Below are positions 14,059 through 21,061 of a DNA stretch of 64,000 nt, one piece after another. A program made the translations under genes and the position numbers. The stretch's first letter is position 1, and each line of letters begins with the position of its first letter. The notes under the pieces were generated by a model that worked only from the letters and a program-made list of their open reading frames with translations, was not told the DNA's origin and ran no database searches. The stretch is taken from positions 62,001 to 126,000 of the forward strand of contig JAGRNT010000008.1 in NCBI GenBank assembly GCA_020440605.1. The letters run 5' to 3'. This stretch comes from a bacterium. GTDB taxonomy: Bacteria > 4484-113 > JAFGCY01.

Positions 14059-15210
14059 CTAAATGCCGCCGGACGGCGTACCGTCGCCGCGCGTACCGGT
14101 GAACTGCTCGACGCGGTTGAGCACCTTGTCGGAGAAGTCCGTGTTCTGCTGCTCCAGCAGCTTGAAGTCGTGCGGGCTGGAGGCCGCAGCCAGTGCGGTC
14201 TCGTAGGTGATCTGGCCGAGGTGGTACATCTTCAGCAGGTAGCGGTCGAAGGTGATCATGCCCTCGTCCTCGCCTTCCTCCATCGCGAGCTTGATCAGCT
14301 CCGTCTTCTCCTCGTCCTCGATGAACTCCTTGATGCGGCCCGTGACCTTCATGATCTCCATCGCCGGCACACGGCCACCGCCGACCATCGGCAGCAGGCG
14401 CATCGAGATGATGGACTTGATGGTCTCGGAGAGCATCAGGCGAGCCTGCTTCTGCATCGTCTCCGGGTAGAAGTCGATCACGCGGCTGATGGTCTGGGTC
14501 ACGTTCAGGGTGTGCAGGGTGGAGAGCACGAGGTGGCCGGTGAGGGCCGCCTGGAAGGTGGCGTTGACCGTCTCGCGGTCACGCATCTCACCGATCAGGA
14601 TGATGTCCGGATCCTCTCGCATCGCGCCGCGGATCGCGTCCATGAAGGAGTTGGTGTCAACGCCCAGCTCGCGCTGGTTGATGATCGCTTCCTTGTCCTT
14701 GAGGACGTACTCGATCGGGTCCTCAATCGTGAGGATGTGCACCGGGCGGCGGTTGTTGACGTAGTCAATCATCGACGCCAGCGTGGTGGACTTACCCGAA
14801 CCCGTGGTTCCCGTGAGGATGATGATGCCGCGGCGCTCGAGGGACAGTTCCTCAAGGATCAGCGGCAGGTTCAGGTCCTCGAAGCTCGGCACGACGTCGT
14901 TCACGAGACGCAGTGCCGCTGCCACGGAGCCCTTCTGGCGGTAGATGTTCACGCGGAAGCGGCCGGTGAGCCCGTCCTCGCCACGGTACACGTAGGCGAA
15001 GTCGATCTCGTTCTCCTCCTCCAGGCGGTACTCACGCTTGGGAGTCAGCAGCTGCTTGGCAAAGCGCTCCATCTCATCCTCGTCGAGGATGTCCCAGTCG
15101 GCGGGCATCAGGTCGCCGTCCAGGCGCAGGAAGGGCGGACGGCCGGCACCGAGGTGCAGGTCGGATGCGCCTTTCTTGATCACGATTCTCAGCAGTTCGT
15201 CAATATGCAT
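14059..15210 (-). CDS. pilT: PilT-type twitching motility ATPase
   Basis: A 383-residue type IV pilus retraction ATPase of the GspE/PilT secretion-ATPase family. The N-terminal PAS-like part starts MHIDELLRIVIKKGASDLHL and GRPPFLRLDGDL. The ATPase domain carries Walker A GTTGSGKST near residues 134-142, the Asp/Glu box HILTIEDPIEYVLKDKEAII, Walker B REDPDIILIGEMRD and the His box TGHLVLSTLHTLNV. It powers pilus depolymerisation at the inner membrane. Other pilus genes are not in the window. The Asp/Glu-rich C-terminus (TELIKLAMEEGEDEGMITFD) matches PilT more than PilB. A terminator follows at 13850. Confidence 0.93.
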   Translation of the reverse strand: MHIDELLRIVIKKGASDLHLGAGRPPFLRLDGDLMPADWDILDEDEMERFAKQLLTPKREYRLEEENEIDFAYVYRGEDGLTGRFRVNIYRQKGSVAAALRLVNDVVPSFEDLNLPLILEELSLERRGIIILTGTTGSGKSTTLASMIDYVNNRRPVHILTIEDPIEYVLKDKEAIINQRELGVDTNSFMDAIRGAMREDPDIILIGEMRDRETVNATFQAALTGHLVLSTLHTLNVTQTISRVIDFYPETMQKQARLMLSETIKSIISMRLLPMVGGGRVPAMEIMKVTGRIKEFIEDEEKTELIKLAMEEGEDEGMITFDRYLLKMYHLGQITYETALAAASSPHDFKLLEQQNTDFSDKVLNRVEQFTGTRGDGTPSGGI

Positions 15211-15355
15211 CGCGCATAACTCCAGGCGGATTGGCGGGGGAGATAGATGCCCCTGACACCGGATGCATGCCCCTGATCCGGCGGTACTGCATTATAGCAA
15301 CATCCCGGCTCATATGCATATATGGTAAAGCTCTGGCAAGCCGCGGCGGAGGAAA

Positions 15356-15766
15356 TCAGTCAGGCTGGACGCTGAAATTGAAGGTCTTGGTACCGTAACC
15401 GTTGCCCACGTCGGAAATCTCGACGCGCACGCTGTACTCCGCCTCGCTGTCGCCGGGATTGTCCCAGACCACCGGCAGGCTGTAGCTGCGGGTGCTGACC
15501 GTATCCCAGACCACCTGCTCCTCCACCCCGCCGCTGAAGGTCCAGACCACGCGGAAGGGCGCCGTGCCCAGTTCCCAGCTCACGCTCAGCGTCCCGGCTT
15601 CGCCACTGACCGGCGGCGCACTGCCGGTGCGGATCTCGCCGAGTTCCGGGCGGCGGGTGGGTTGCTGCGCGATCGGCACATACTGCGAACTGGAGCAGCC
15701 GGCCGCCAGCAGCAGGGCCGCGAACACGGCGCAAAGTTGGATGATGCTGTAACTCTGTCTTGACAT
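15356..15766 (-). CDS. Small lipoprotein with PKD/Ig-like fold
   Basis: A 136-residue lipoprotein: MSRQSYSIIQLCAVFAALLL then lipobox LAAGC. The mature part reads VSGEAGTLSVSWELGTAPFR and TFSGGVEEQVVWDT, ending in alternating beta strands (EYSVRVEISDVGNGYGTKTF). This resembles a single PKD-like beta-sandwich in which the usual Asp/Gly motifs are degenerate. The start at 15766 places the signal peptide properly; an upstream start adds a non-signal stretch. Function unknown. Confidence 0.65.
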   Translation of the reverse strand: MSRQSYSIIQLCAVFAALLLAAGCSSSQYVPIAQQPTRRPELGEIRTGSAPPVSGEAGTLSVSWELGTAPFRVVWTFSGGVEEQVVWDTVSTRSYSLPVVWDNPGDSEAEYSVRVEISDVGNGYGTKTFNFSVQPD

Positions 15767-15867
15767 TGCCCCAGACCTCAGGTCCCGCCCCGGCGTTAGA
15801 ATGTAGCGGACGCAGATCAATTCTCGCTAAATGATACCGCGAAGATAAACGCGGGGGAGGGTGCGGC

Positions 15868-16455
15868 ATGCTTCCCGCAATGTTCGACTATGTCTGGCTG
15901 ACGGCCAATCCCTGGACCTGGACGATTCCGGCCGCCGGGCTGTTCCTCGGGATCTGGGTCTGGGTGGATGCCTCCGACAAGACCGACTACCCCGCGCTCT
16001 GGGGGATCATGGTGATGATCTGCTGGCCGGTGTTCTTCCCGCTCTACTACCTGCTGCTCTTCGTCTGGCACCAGCGGCCGCGCACCCAGCATGTGGCGGA
16101 GGAGCTGGAGATGCGGCGCATGCCGAAGGTGCTCGGCAAAACCGCGATGGAGCGGGAATACATGCTGGCCCAGCTGCAGGAAGGCCCCGGCACGGTCTAT
16201 GACCCGCAGTCCGGCATGAGCCGCAAAACGGGTGGTTACCGCTACCGCCCGCTGGAACTCGTGGATGATCTGCAGGTGCGCGACCCTGAGGCCGCGTGGG
16301 ACTACCTCGTGGAGCTGCATGAGACCGCCGAGCAGGAACAGGACAGCGAGACCGTCTCCACCTGCGAGTGGTACATGCGCCGCCTGCCGGATGGCAACGC
16401 GCGCTACCCGCACTGGCTGAAGCACCGCCATGACCCGCCGCCACAGACCGACTGA
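15868..16455 (+). CDS. Membrane protein of unknown function
   Basis: A 195-residue protein with two adjacent transmembrane helices near residues 18-34 (WTIPAAGLFLGIWVWVD) and 45-66 (WGIMVMICWPVFFPLYYLLL). A soluble cytoplasmic region of about 125 residues follows, rich in charged residues and Arg/Trp. A GGGGGAGGG Shine-Dalgarno stretch precedes the ATG. I recognise no domain. It lies 27 nt before xerC, but xerC has its own -10 box, so co-transcription is uncertain. Confidence 0.75.
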   Translation: MLPAMFDYVWLTANPWTWTIPAAGLFLGIWVWVDASDKTDYPALWGIMVMICWPVFFPLYYLLLFVWHQRPRTQHVAEELEMRRMPKVLGKTAMEREYMLAQLQEGPGTVYDPQSGMSRKTGGYRYRPLELVDDLQVRDPEAAWDYLVELHETAEQEQDSETVSTCEWYMRRLPDGNARYPHWLKHRHDPPPQTD

Positions 16456-16470
16456 ACAGCTGCACTGCGC

Positions 16471-16476
16471 TAGAAT
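16471..16476 (+). promoter_or_regulatory. Leaderless-type -10 box of xerC
   Basis: TAGAAT ends 6 nt before the ATG at 16483. There is no Shine-Dalgarno. Confidence 0.55.
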
Positions 16477-16482
16477 CGGCTG

Positions 16483-17367
16483 ATGCCGATTGACGACGCC
16501 CTGCGCCACTGGTCCGCCTGGCTGCTGACCGCACGCGGGCGCAGCCGTGTCACTGTCGAGAACTACCAACGCGACATGCGGCAGTTCGTGGAACTCAGTG
16601 GGCTCATCGAACTCAGTGGCCTGGACCGCAATCGCGTGGTGAGCTGGCTCAATGCCCTGGCGGAGCGCGAACTGGCACCCCGCAGCCGGGCCCGCAAGCT
16701 CAGTGCGCTGAAGAGCTTCGTGGGCTGGGCCATGGAATACGGGCATCTGGCCCGGGACCCCGTCCCTGCCGAACTGGCAACGCAGCGCGGGCTGGACCTG
16801 CCGCATGCCCTGACCCGCGGCGAGGTGCAGGAGATCCTCGATGCCACGCGCGGGCTGGACCCCCTCTCACTGCGCGATACGGCGATGCTGGAAACGCTTT
16901 ACGCCTCCGGGATGCGCGTCAGTGAACTGACAACGCTGCGCCTCGCCGAGCTGCACCTGCCGGAGGGCTTCGCGATCGTGACCGGCAAGGGCAGCAGACA
17001 GCGTCTCGTCCCCCTCGGGCACTACGCCATCGAGGCAATCCAGGCCTACCTCGGCCCCGTGCGTGAGTCAATCTGTGCGGCGGCCCCGCTGCATCCCGAG
17101 CTCTTCCTCACTCGGCGGGGGGCGATCAGCCGCTCGATGGTCTTCCGGCTCGTGCAGAAGTACGCGCTGCTGGCCGGGGTGAAGAGCCATGTCTCGCCGC
17201 ATACCTTCCGCCACTCCTGTGCCAGCCACATGCTGGAGGGCGGCGCGGACCTGCGCCTGGTGCAGGAACTGCTCGGGCATTCCAGCCTGACCACCACGCA
17301 GATCTACACGCATATCGACAAGCGGCGGCTGCGCGAGGTCTATGACCGCGCCCACCCTCATGCGTGA
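16483..17367 (+). CDS. xerC: Tyrosine recombinase of the XerC/XerD type
   Basis: A 294-residue tyrosine recombinase of standard Xer length. The N-terminal SAM-like domain (HWSAWLLTARGRSRVTVENY) is followed by the catalytic domain. The catalytic set is visible: Arg in YASGMRVSELTTL, Lys in IVTGKGSRQRLVPLG, HxxR in SPHTFRHSCASHML, His in QELLGHSSLTTTQIY, and the nucleophilic Tyr in that last motif. Xer proteins resolve chromosome dimers at dif. No dif-like 28-mer was recognised nearby, and XerC versus XerD cannot be decided. The region immediately downstream contains DnaA-box-like palindromes and a candidate structured RNA. Confidence 0.9.
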   Translation: MPIDDALRHWSAWLLTARGRSRVTVENYQRDMRQFVELSGLIELSGLDRNRVVSWLNALAERELAPRSRARKLSALKSFVGWAMEYGHLARDPVPAELATQRGLDLPHALTRGEVQEILDATRGLDPLSLRDTAMLETLYASGMRVSELTTLRLAELHLPEGFAIVTGKGSRQRLVPLGHYAIEAIQAYLGPVRESICAAAPLHPELFLTRRGAISRSMVFRLVQKYALLAGVKSHVSPHTFRHSCASHMLEGGADLRLVQELLGHSSLTTTQIYTHIDKRRLREVYDRAHPHA

Positions 17368-17397
17368 AACGCTTTCATGTGGCGTTCCTGGGTCAAG

Positions 17398-17641
17398 TTG
17401 TCAACAGGCCGGACCCTGCCCGGTTGATAAGTGCCCCTTGCCCTGTTGACAATCTGTGCGCGGGATTGCTTCTGGGAAATTTCTCTGCCGGGGATTCAGG
17501 GCTGACTCTCCCCTCCGGACCCTCAACGGCCCGCAGGCCCGTCCGGGAGCGGCCCGAGCAGGATGACAACACCCCAGCGGCCCATGCGACAGCCGGGATT
17601 ATCAACCGGCCCGGTTGACAACACGGTTCCGTGGTTGATAA
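17398..17641. promoter_or_regulatory. Cluster of six DnaA-box-like TTRTCAACM motifs in palindromic arrangement
   Basis: TTGTCAACA at 17398-17406 is mirrored at 17444-17452, together forming 11-bp arms with GG. TTATCAACC is on the minus strand at 17422-17430 and 17633-17641. A 23-bp near-palindrome at 17599-17621 joins TTATCAACCGG to CCGGTTGACAA. The motif differs by one or two bases from TTGTCCACA, the DnaA box of high-GC bacteria. No AT-rich unwinding element is evident, and no gene is supported in 17368-17685. Confidence 0.45.
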
Positions 17642-17685
17642 GTGAGGGAATTCCGGGGAATTCCTGAAATCGGCCGGAAAATCCA

Positions 17686-17714
17686 TTGACAACGCCCGGC
17701 TGGCGGGCTATCAT
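17686..17714 (+). promoter_or_regulatory. Near-consensus sigma-70 promoter of the structured RNA
   Basis: TTGACA (17686-17691), a 17-nt spacer and TATCAT (17709-17714) make the best -35/-10 pair I found in the window. Transcription should begin near 17721. Confidence 0.7.
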
Positions 17715-17720
17715 CAGATT

Positions 17721-18162
17721 GTCAAGGCAGTGATGCTGATGGCGGAAACGCCGGAGTCACCGCCCTCCGCAGTGGCCCCCGGGCCGCAGCGGGGCAAGAC
17801 AGGCATACGGTTGGCAACAACCGTCGTGCATCCCGCGGGGGCCTGTCCTCCGTCGGGGAAGAGGCGGCTTCTGGGTGGCAACACCCAACTGGCCAGCCTG
17901 CGGATCGCGCCGCAAGGCAGATCCACGGCACGTCCGGAGATGCAGTGGCAACACGGCATCCGCACCGTGGCAACACGGGGCACGTACAGTGGCAACACAG
18001 TACACCGGAAAGGAATTGACTTCGGTCAGTCCGGAGTGCCGCAGGCCGGCGGCAACGGTGGCAACACCGATGCTGACGACCAAAACGACAGCGGGTTCGC
18101 CCGCCGTCACCCCCGCCCAGTGCGGGGGCCGAAGCCCGGAGCAATCCGGGCTTCACTTTTTT
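17721..18162 (+). ncRNA. Candidate large structured non-coding RNA with GCAA-capped hairpins
   Basis: Between a consensus promoter and an intrinsic terminator lies a run of hairpins with GNRA or UUCG loops. GGCG-GAAA-CGCC is at 17741-17752. ACGGTTG-GCAA-CAACCGT (17807-17824) sits inside GACAGGC/GCCTGTC (17798-17847). TGGGTG-GCAA-CACCCA is at 17872-17887 and GCCTGCGG/CCGCAAGGC at 17896-17918. Three 22-nt-spaced hairpins with core GTG-GCAA-CAC have loops at 17948, 17970 and 17992 and different paired arms (GATGC/GCATC, GC.CC/GG.GC, GTAC/GTAC). ATTGAC-TTCG-GTCAGT is at 18015-18030, CGGTG-GCAA-CACCG at 18056-18069, GCGGG-TTCG-CCCGC at 18091-18104 and CCCCCGC/GCGGGGG at 18110-18128. The terminator loop is also GCAA. 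The arms vary but pairing is kept. It does not match RNase P RNA, tmRNA, 6S or SRP RNA as I know them. Confidence 0.7.
18131..18162 (+). terminator. Rho-independent terminator of the structured RNA
   Basis: GAAGCCCGGA (18131-18140), loop GCAA, TCCGGGCTTC (18145-18154), then ACTTTTTTC: a 10-bp stem followed by six T. Confidence 0.8.
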
Positions 18163-18167
18163 CTGCC

Positions 18168-18415
18168 CTCTCGCGCAAGCGCTCGCGGGTCTGGGCCTGC
18201 GCTGGCGCTATCGCTGCCAGCGGGTCGGCCTGAAGAAACATCGCAGCCCCTGAAGGTTCATCGTGCAATCAGCGAGAGGCTATGCCTTGAGCTGTATTGC
18301 AGACCGTCGAGTGCTTGCACGAGACGGAAGAGGAATACGGTCTGGCGCTGCGGCTGCGCATTCGCGCATCCGGGTCGCGCTGAAGTTACTGGAGGCCAGA
18401 TGTCAGTCTGGCAAT
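18168..18415. repeat. Dispersed non-coding repeat, copy B
   Basis: This copy shares CAGACCGTCGAGTGCTTGCA (from 18300), the GCGGCTGCGCATTCGCGCAT region and the terminal GCCAGATGTCAGTCTGGCAA with copy A (2200-2350), with local differences. No conserved frame exists. Confidence 0.75.
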
Positions 18416-18540
18416 GGGCAGAAGCCGGAGGTGCGCAACTTGTTTGCGCACAATGAGCTGCTCCAGCAGTTCGTGGATTGGATTGAGGAAGTAGCAGGGA
18501 ATCTGAGCAAGGGGAGCGCGAGCATTGAGCTCGCCGGACA

Positions 18541-18615
18541 GGCGGCATTCAGCCGCCAGTGTGTTGCTCCGATGGTAGTCCGGCGTTCACGCCGGCTCAG
18601 GCCGTAAACGGCCTG
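18541..18615. repeat. Three short perfect hairpins (REP-like)
   Basis: GGCGGC/GCCGCC (18541-18557), CCGGCG-TTCA-CGCCGG (18580-18595) and CAGGCCGT-AA-ACGGCCTG (18598-18615) lie within 75 nt. No gene is present between 18415 and 18668. Confidence 0.6.
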
Positions 18616-18667
18616 CTACCTGTCACCATCCTGGCAACCGCTCCAGGTGATCACCTCCTATATGCAC

Positions 18668-18790
18668 AATCAGCGAGGAACTTGTTTCGAGCTGTATTGC
18701 AGACCGTCGAGTGCTTGCACGAGACGGAAGGGGAATCGAGTGCTTGCACGAGACGGAAGAGGAATACGGCCCGGGCCTGCGCTTAGGCAG
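18668..18790. repeat. Dispersed non-coding repeat, copy C, with internal duplication
   Basis: GTATTGCAGACCGTCGAGTG (from about 18694) matches copy B. The segment TCGAGTGCTTGCACGAGACG is duplicated at 18708 and 18738. The copy ends 12 nt before the stop of the next gene on the minus strand. Confidence 0.75.
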
Positions 18791-18801
18791 GGCCAATGTA
18801 C

Positions 18802-20019
18802 TCAGGGGTAGATCCTCACCTCATTGCCAACCAGTATCAACAGGTGTTCCATGCCGTTCTCCTCCAGTACCACCAGCCCGCCGCAGCTCTTCCCGAAAGC
18901 TTCATGGTAGGACAGGCTGCCATCCAGATTGCAGGCCACAAGCTCACTCTCGTACAGGTCCGGCAGGCAGCACAGCTCCCACTCCCCATCCCTGTCCAGA
19001 TCAAAGCGGACTGAGCGACGGTCAGCCAGGTTGTAGAATCCGTCGACTCCCTCAGGCAGCTCCATTTCTCCGTAGTACCCACTGGACGGGTCATAGAAGT
19101 CACCGCTGCTTCCAAAGAATTCCGACACACCGTCTCCGTTGACGTCTATTGCCAGTTCGTAGAACATGTGTGCGTAGTCAATGTACTCATCAACTTCGTA
19201 ATGCTGCTCCGTACCGTCGGCATCCAGGATGTGGAATTCCGTGAACCAGTTGTAAAACACCGAAGAGCGGCCATCCGCATCCAGATCCGCCAGCAGGACT
19301 GAAGTCATGCCCTTGCCGAGCTTCTCCTCAAAGCTGTCAATCCGCTGCAGCTCAACACCACCCTTGTCCACAAGTATGAATCCACCGCCGAAGTCCCGCG
19401 TCAGCAGCAGCTCATCATCCCCATCCCCGTCACAGTCCGCCGTGACACGTCCCTCCGGCAGGACATAGCCTGCAAACATGTGCAGCTGAGCGCCGTCCCT
19501 GCCACTGACAATGGTGTCAGAGTAATCGCTATGAACAGCTTCATCACAGCCATCCCCGTCAAAATCCCAGAAGACGAGATCCTCCATCCTGCGTGCTTCG
19601 GGCAGATTGAAGCGTGCGACCACGCTGCCGTTGATGTCAACCACCTCGGCAACTGGTGATTCCATGAAGGCGAATTCCTGGTAGAACACGAGTTCCCTGC
19701 TGCCGTCGCCGTCATAGTCCATTGAGCGCATCAGGTAACTGCGGCCAAGCCCGGCCTTTGGCCTGTAGGGCAGAACGCGCCACTGCGGCCTGTCACCGAT
19801 CTTCAGGCCGGCCCGGTTCTGCTCAGGCATGTCACCCATGCCCTCCAGTACCGGCGTACTCATCATTTCATTGAAATTGCGAACTAATGCATAGGTGCCG
19901 ACACCGATGCCGATCACTGCCAGCAGCAGGCATGATCCACACGCCAGAAGCAGATTGCGCAGTTTTGCGGCAGGCTGTGGACCATTCGGAGCTGGTGCAC
20001 TGACAATGTTGTCATTCAT
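18802..20019 (-). CDS. FG-GAP/VCBS-type repeat protein anchored by one transmembrane helix (paralogue 1)
   Basis: A 405-residue protein with a short cytoplasmic N-terminus, a transmembrane helix near residues 27-47 (LLLACGSCLLLAVIGIGVGT), and about seven extracytoplasmic repeats. The repeats contain DxDGDGxxE-type calcium loops (SMDYDGDGSRELVFYQ, FWDFDGDGCDEAV, TADCDGDGDDELLLT, LADLDADGRSSVFY, AIDVNGDGVSEFFG, RFDLDRDGEWELCCLP), typical of integrin-like FG-GAP propellers. The end, LSYHEAFGKSCGGLVVLEEN followed by VRIYP, is shared with the genes at 22813 and 24287. A GGGGAG stretch precedes the start. Its partner or ligand is unknown. Confidence 0.85.
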   Translation of the reverse strand: MNDNIVSAPAPNGPQPAAKLRNLLLACGSCLLLAVIGIGVGTYALVRNFNEMMSTPVLEGMGDMPEQNRAGLKIGDRPQWRVLPYRPKAGLGRSYLMRSMDYDGDGSRELVFYQEFAFMESPVAEVVDINGSVVARFNLPEARRMEDLVFWDFDGDGCDEAVHSDYSDTIVSGRDGAQLHMFAGYVLPEGRVTADCDGDGDDELLLTRDFGGGFILVDKGGVELQRIDSFEEKLGKGMTSVLLADLDADGRSSVFYNWFTEFHILDADGTEQHYEVDEYIDYAHMFYELAIDVNGDGVSEFFGSSGDFYDPSSGYYGEMELPEGVDGFYNLADRRSVRFDLDRDGEWELCCLPDLYESELVACNLDGSLSYHEAFGKSCGGLVVLEENGMEHLLILVGNEVRIYP

Positions 20020-20055
20020 CAGGATGAAACTCCCCGGAAATCAGGCAGAGCGAAC

Positions 20056-20970
20056 TCACCTGATCTCAAGTACCTGCTGCGCCGCATACATCATGCGCAG
20101 CTCTTCCGGCCTGATGAAGATGAATGGATGGCTGTCGCGTGACTGATCCATCGCACGCGTTGCCAGCGGCTGCAGGTCGTAGTCATAGACCTGCCCGAGA
20201 CTGCTGTCACCATCTAGGAACACGAAGTAACCCTGCTCCGTCATCCGCGCCTCACCCGCCGGCAGTTCCAGCCCGGCCAGCGCGAAGTACAGGCCCGGCA
20301 GGCTGTGCTCCCGGCCCAGCAGGCTGCCATCCTCACCATACATGCTGTACTCCCAGGCATCGATGGCCTGCTTCAGCGCACCTTCCGGGAAACTGCCATC
20401 CGCCGCGCGCAGTTCCTCCAGCACCTCACTCGTGCGCGAGCGCCGGGTGACAACGTAGCCCTCCGGCAGCAGCATCGCATCCAGCGCGGGATCACTGCCC
20501 AGCCAGTCCGGCACCCGCTCGTGGTAGCTGCCGTCCAGCAGGCCCTGGGCCAGCAGCAGCTCATTGCGGATCGCCTCCGGCAGCACCTCAGCCACATGCA
20601 GGCACACGTAGTCATCGAGCACTGTGTCCGTCCCCCCGCGCATTTCCTCATGGCGGATCCGCCGTGCACTTAGCTGCGGAATCATGTAGCCCTCCGGATC
20701 GATGTAGACCGTCAACCCGGTGAAGCCCGGCTTCCTGACATCCTGCATGTTGCGCGGCGCCAGGCCTGCAGCCAGCTGCGCAAACAGCCAGTGGTCCACG
20801 GCGATGTAGTCAGCGATGTAGGGGTTGCCGGCGGCAAAGGGCCCCTTGAGCAGCGGGATCATGCTGCTTTCCTCAGCAGCGGATTCGGTCTGGGCCAGGC
20901 TCTGTCCGGCCAGCAGGCCCAGAGCCACGATTGTCGTCAGCATGACTGTGATCATCCGGCGCATATGCAC
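20056..20970 (-). CDS. Secreted protein of unknown function
   Basis: A 304-residue protein with a cleavable signal peptide (MITVMLTTIVALGLLAGQSL, then AQ as probable cleavage site). The mature part is mixed alpha/beta with no domain I recognise; visible stretches include NPYIADYIAVDHWLFAQLAA, FTGLTVYIDPEGYMIPQLSA and SLGQVYDYDLQPLATRAMDQ. Codon and base use look like the neighbours. It is flanked by FG-GAP genes on the same strand and may be part of the same surface cluster. GGGGGTG upstream may serve as the ribosome-binding site. Confidence 0.75.
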   Translation of the reverse strand: MHMRRMITVMLTTIVALGLLAGQSLAQTESAAEESSMIPLLKGPFAAGNPYIADYIAVDHWLFAQLAAGLAPRNMQDVRKPGFTGLTVYIDPEGYMIPQLSARRIRHEEMRGGTDTVLDDYVCLHVAEVLPEAIRNELLLAQGLLDGSYHERVPDWLGSDPALDAMLLPEGYVVTRRSRTSEVLEELRAADGSFPEGALKQAIDAWEYSMYGEDGSLLGREHSLPGLYFALAGLELPAGEARMTEQGYFVFLDGDSSLGQVYDYDLQPLATRAMDQSRDSHPFIFIRPEELRMMYAAQQVLEIR

Positions 20971-21061
20971 ACCCCCGTATCATTCCCTGCAGTATACAGG
21001 CCCTCCCTGGTCCTGCCATCAGACCCGCCGCAGCAGCTTTTGTTTCCGAGCTGGCTTCCTC

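Noticed and set aside
13984..15219. 411-residue plus-strand frame
   Set aside because: It is a mirror of pilT on the other strand; pilT has all catalytic motifs and its own terminator.
17398..17720. Definite chromosomal replication origin
   Set aside because: DnaA-box-like sites cluster here, but there is no dnaA, dnaN, gidA or parA nearby, no AT-rich unwinding region, and TTGNCAA words are enriched everywhere.
17939..18069. CRISPR-like spacing of GTGGCAACAC every 22 nt
   Set aside because: The repeated part is only about 10 nt, the 'spacers' pair with each other as hairpin arms, and there are no cas genes.
17730..18233. 167-residue plus-strand reading frame over the structured RNA
   Set aside because: It runs through the intrinsic terminator at 18131-18162, has no domain or signal, and its repeated GNT/ATR residues come from the hairpin loops.
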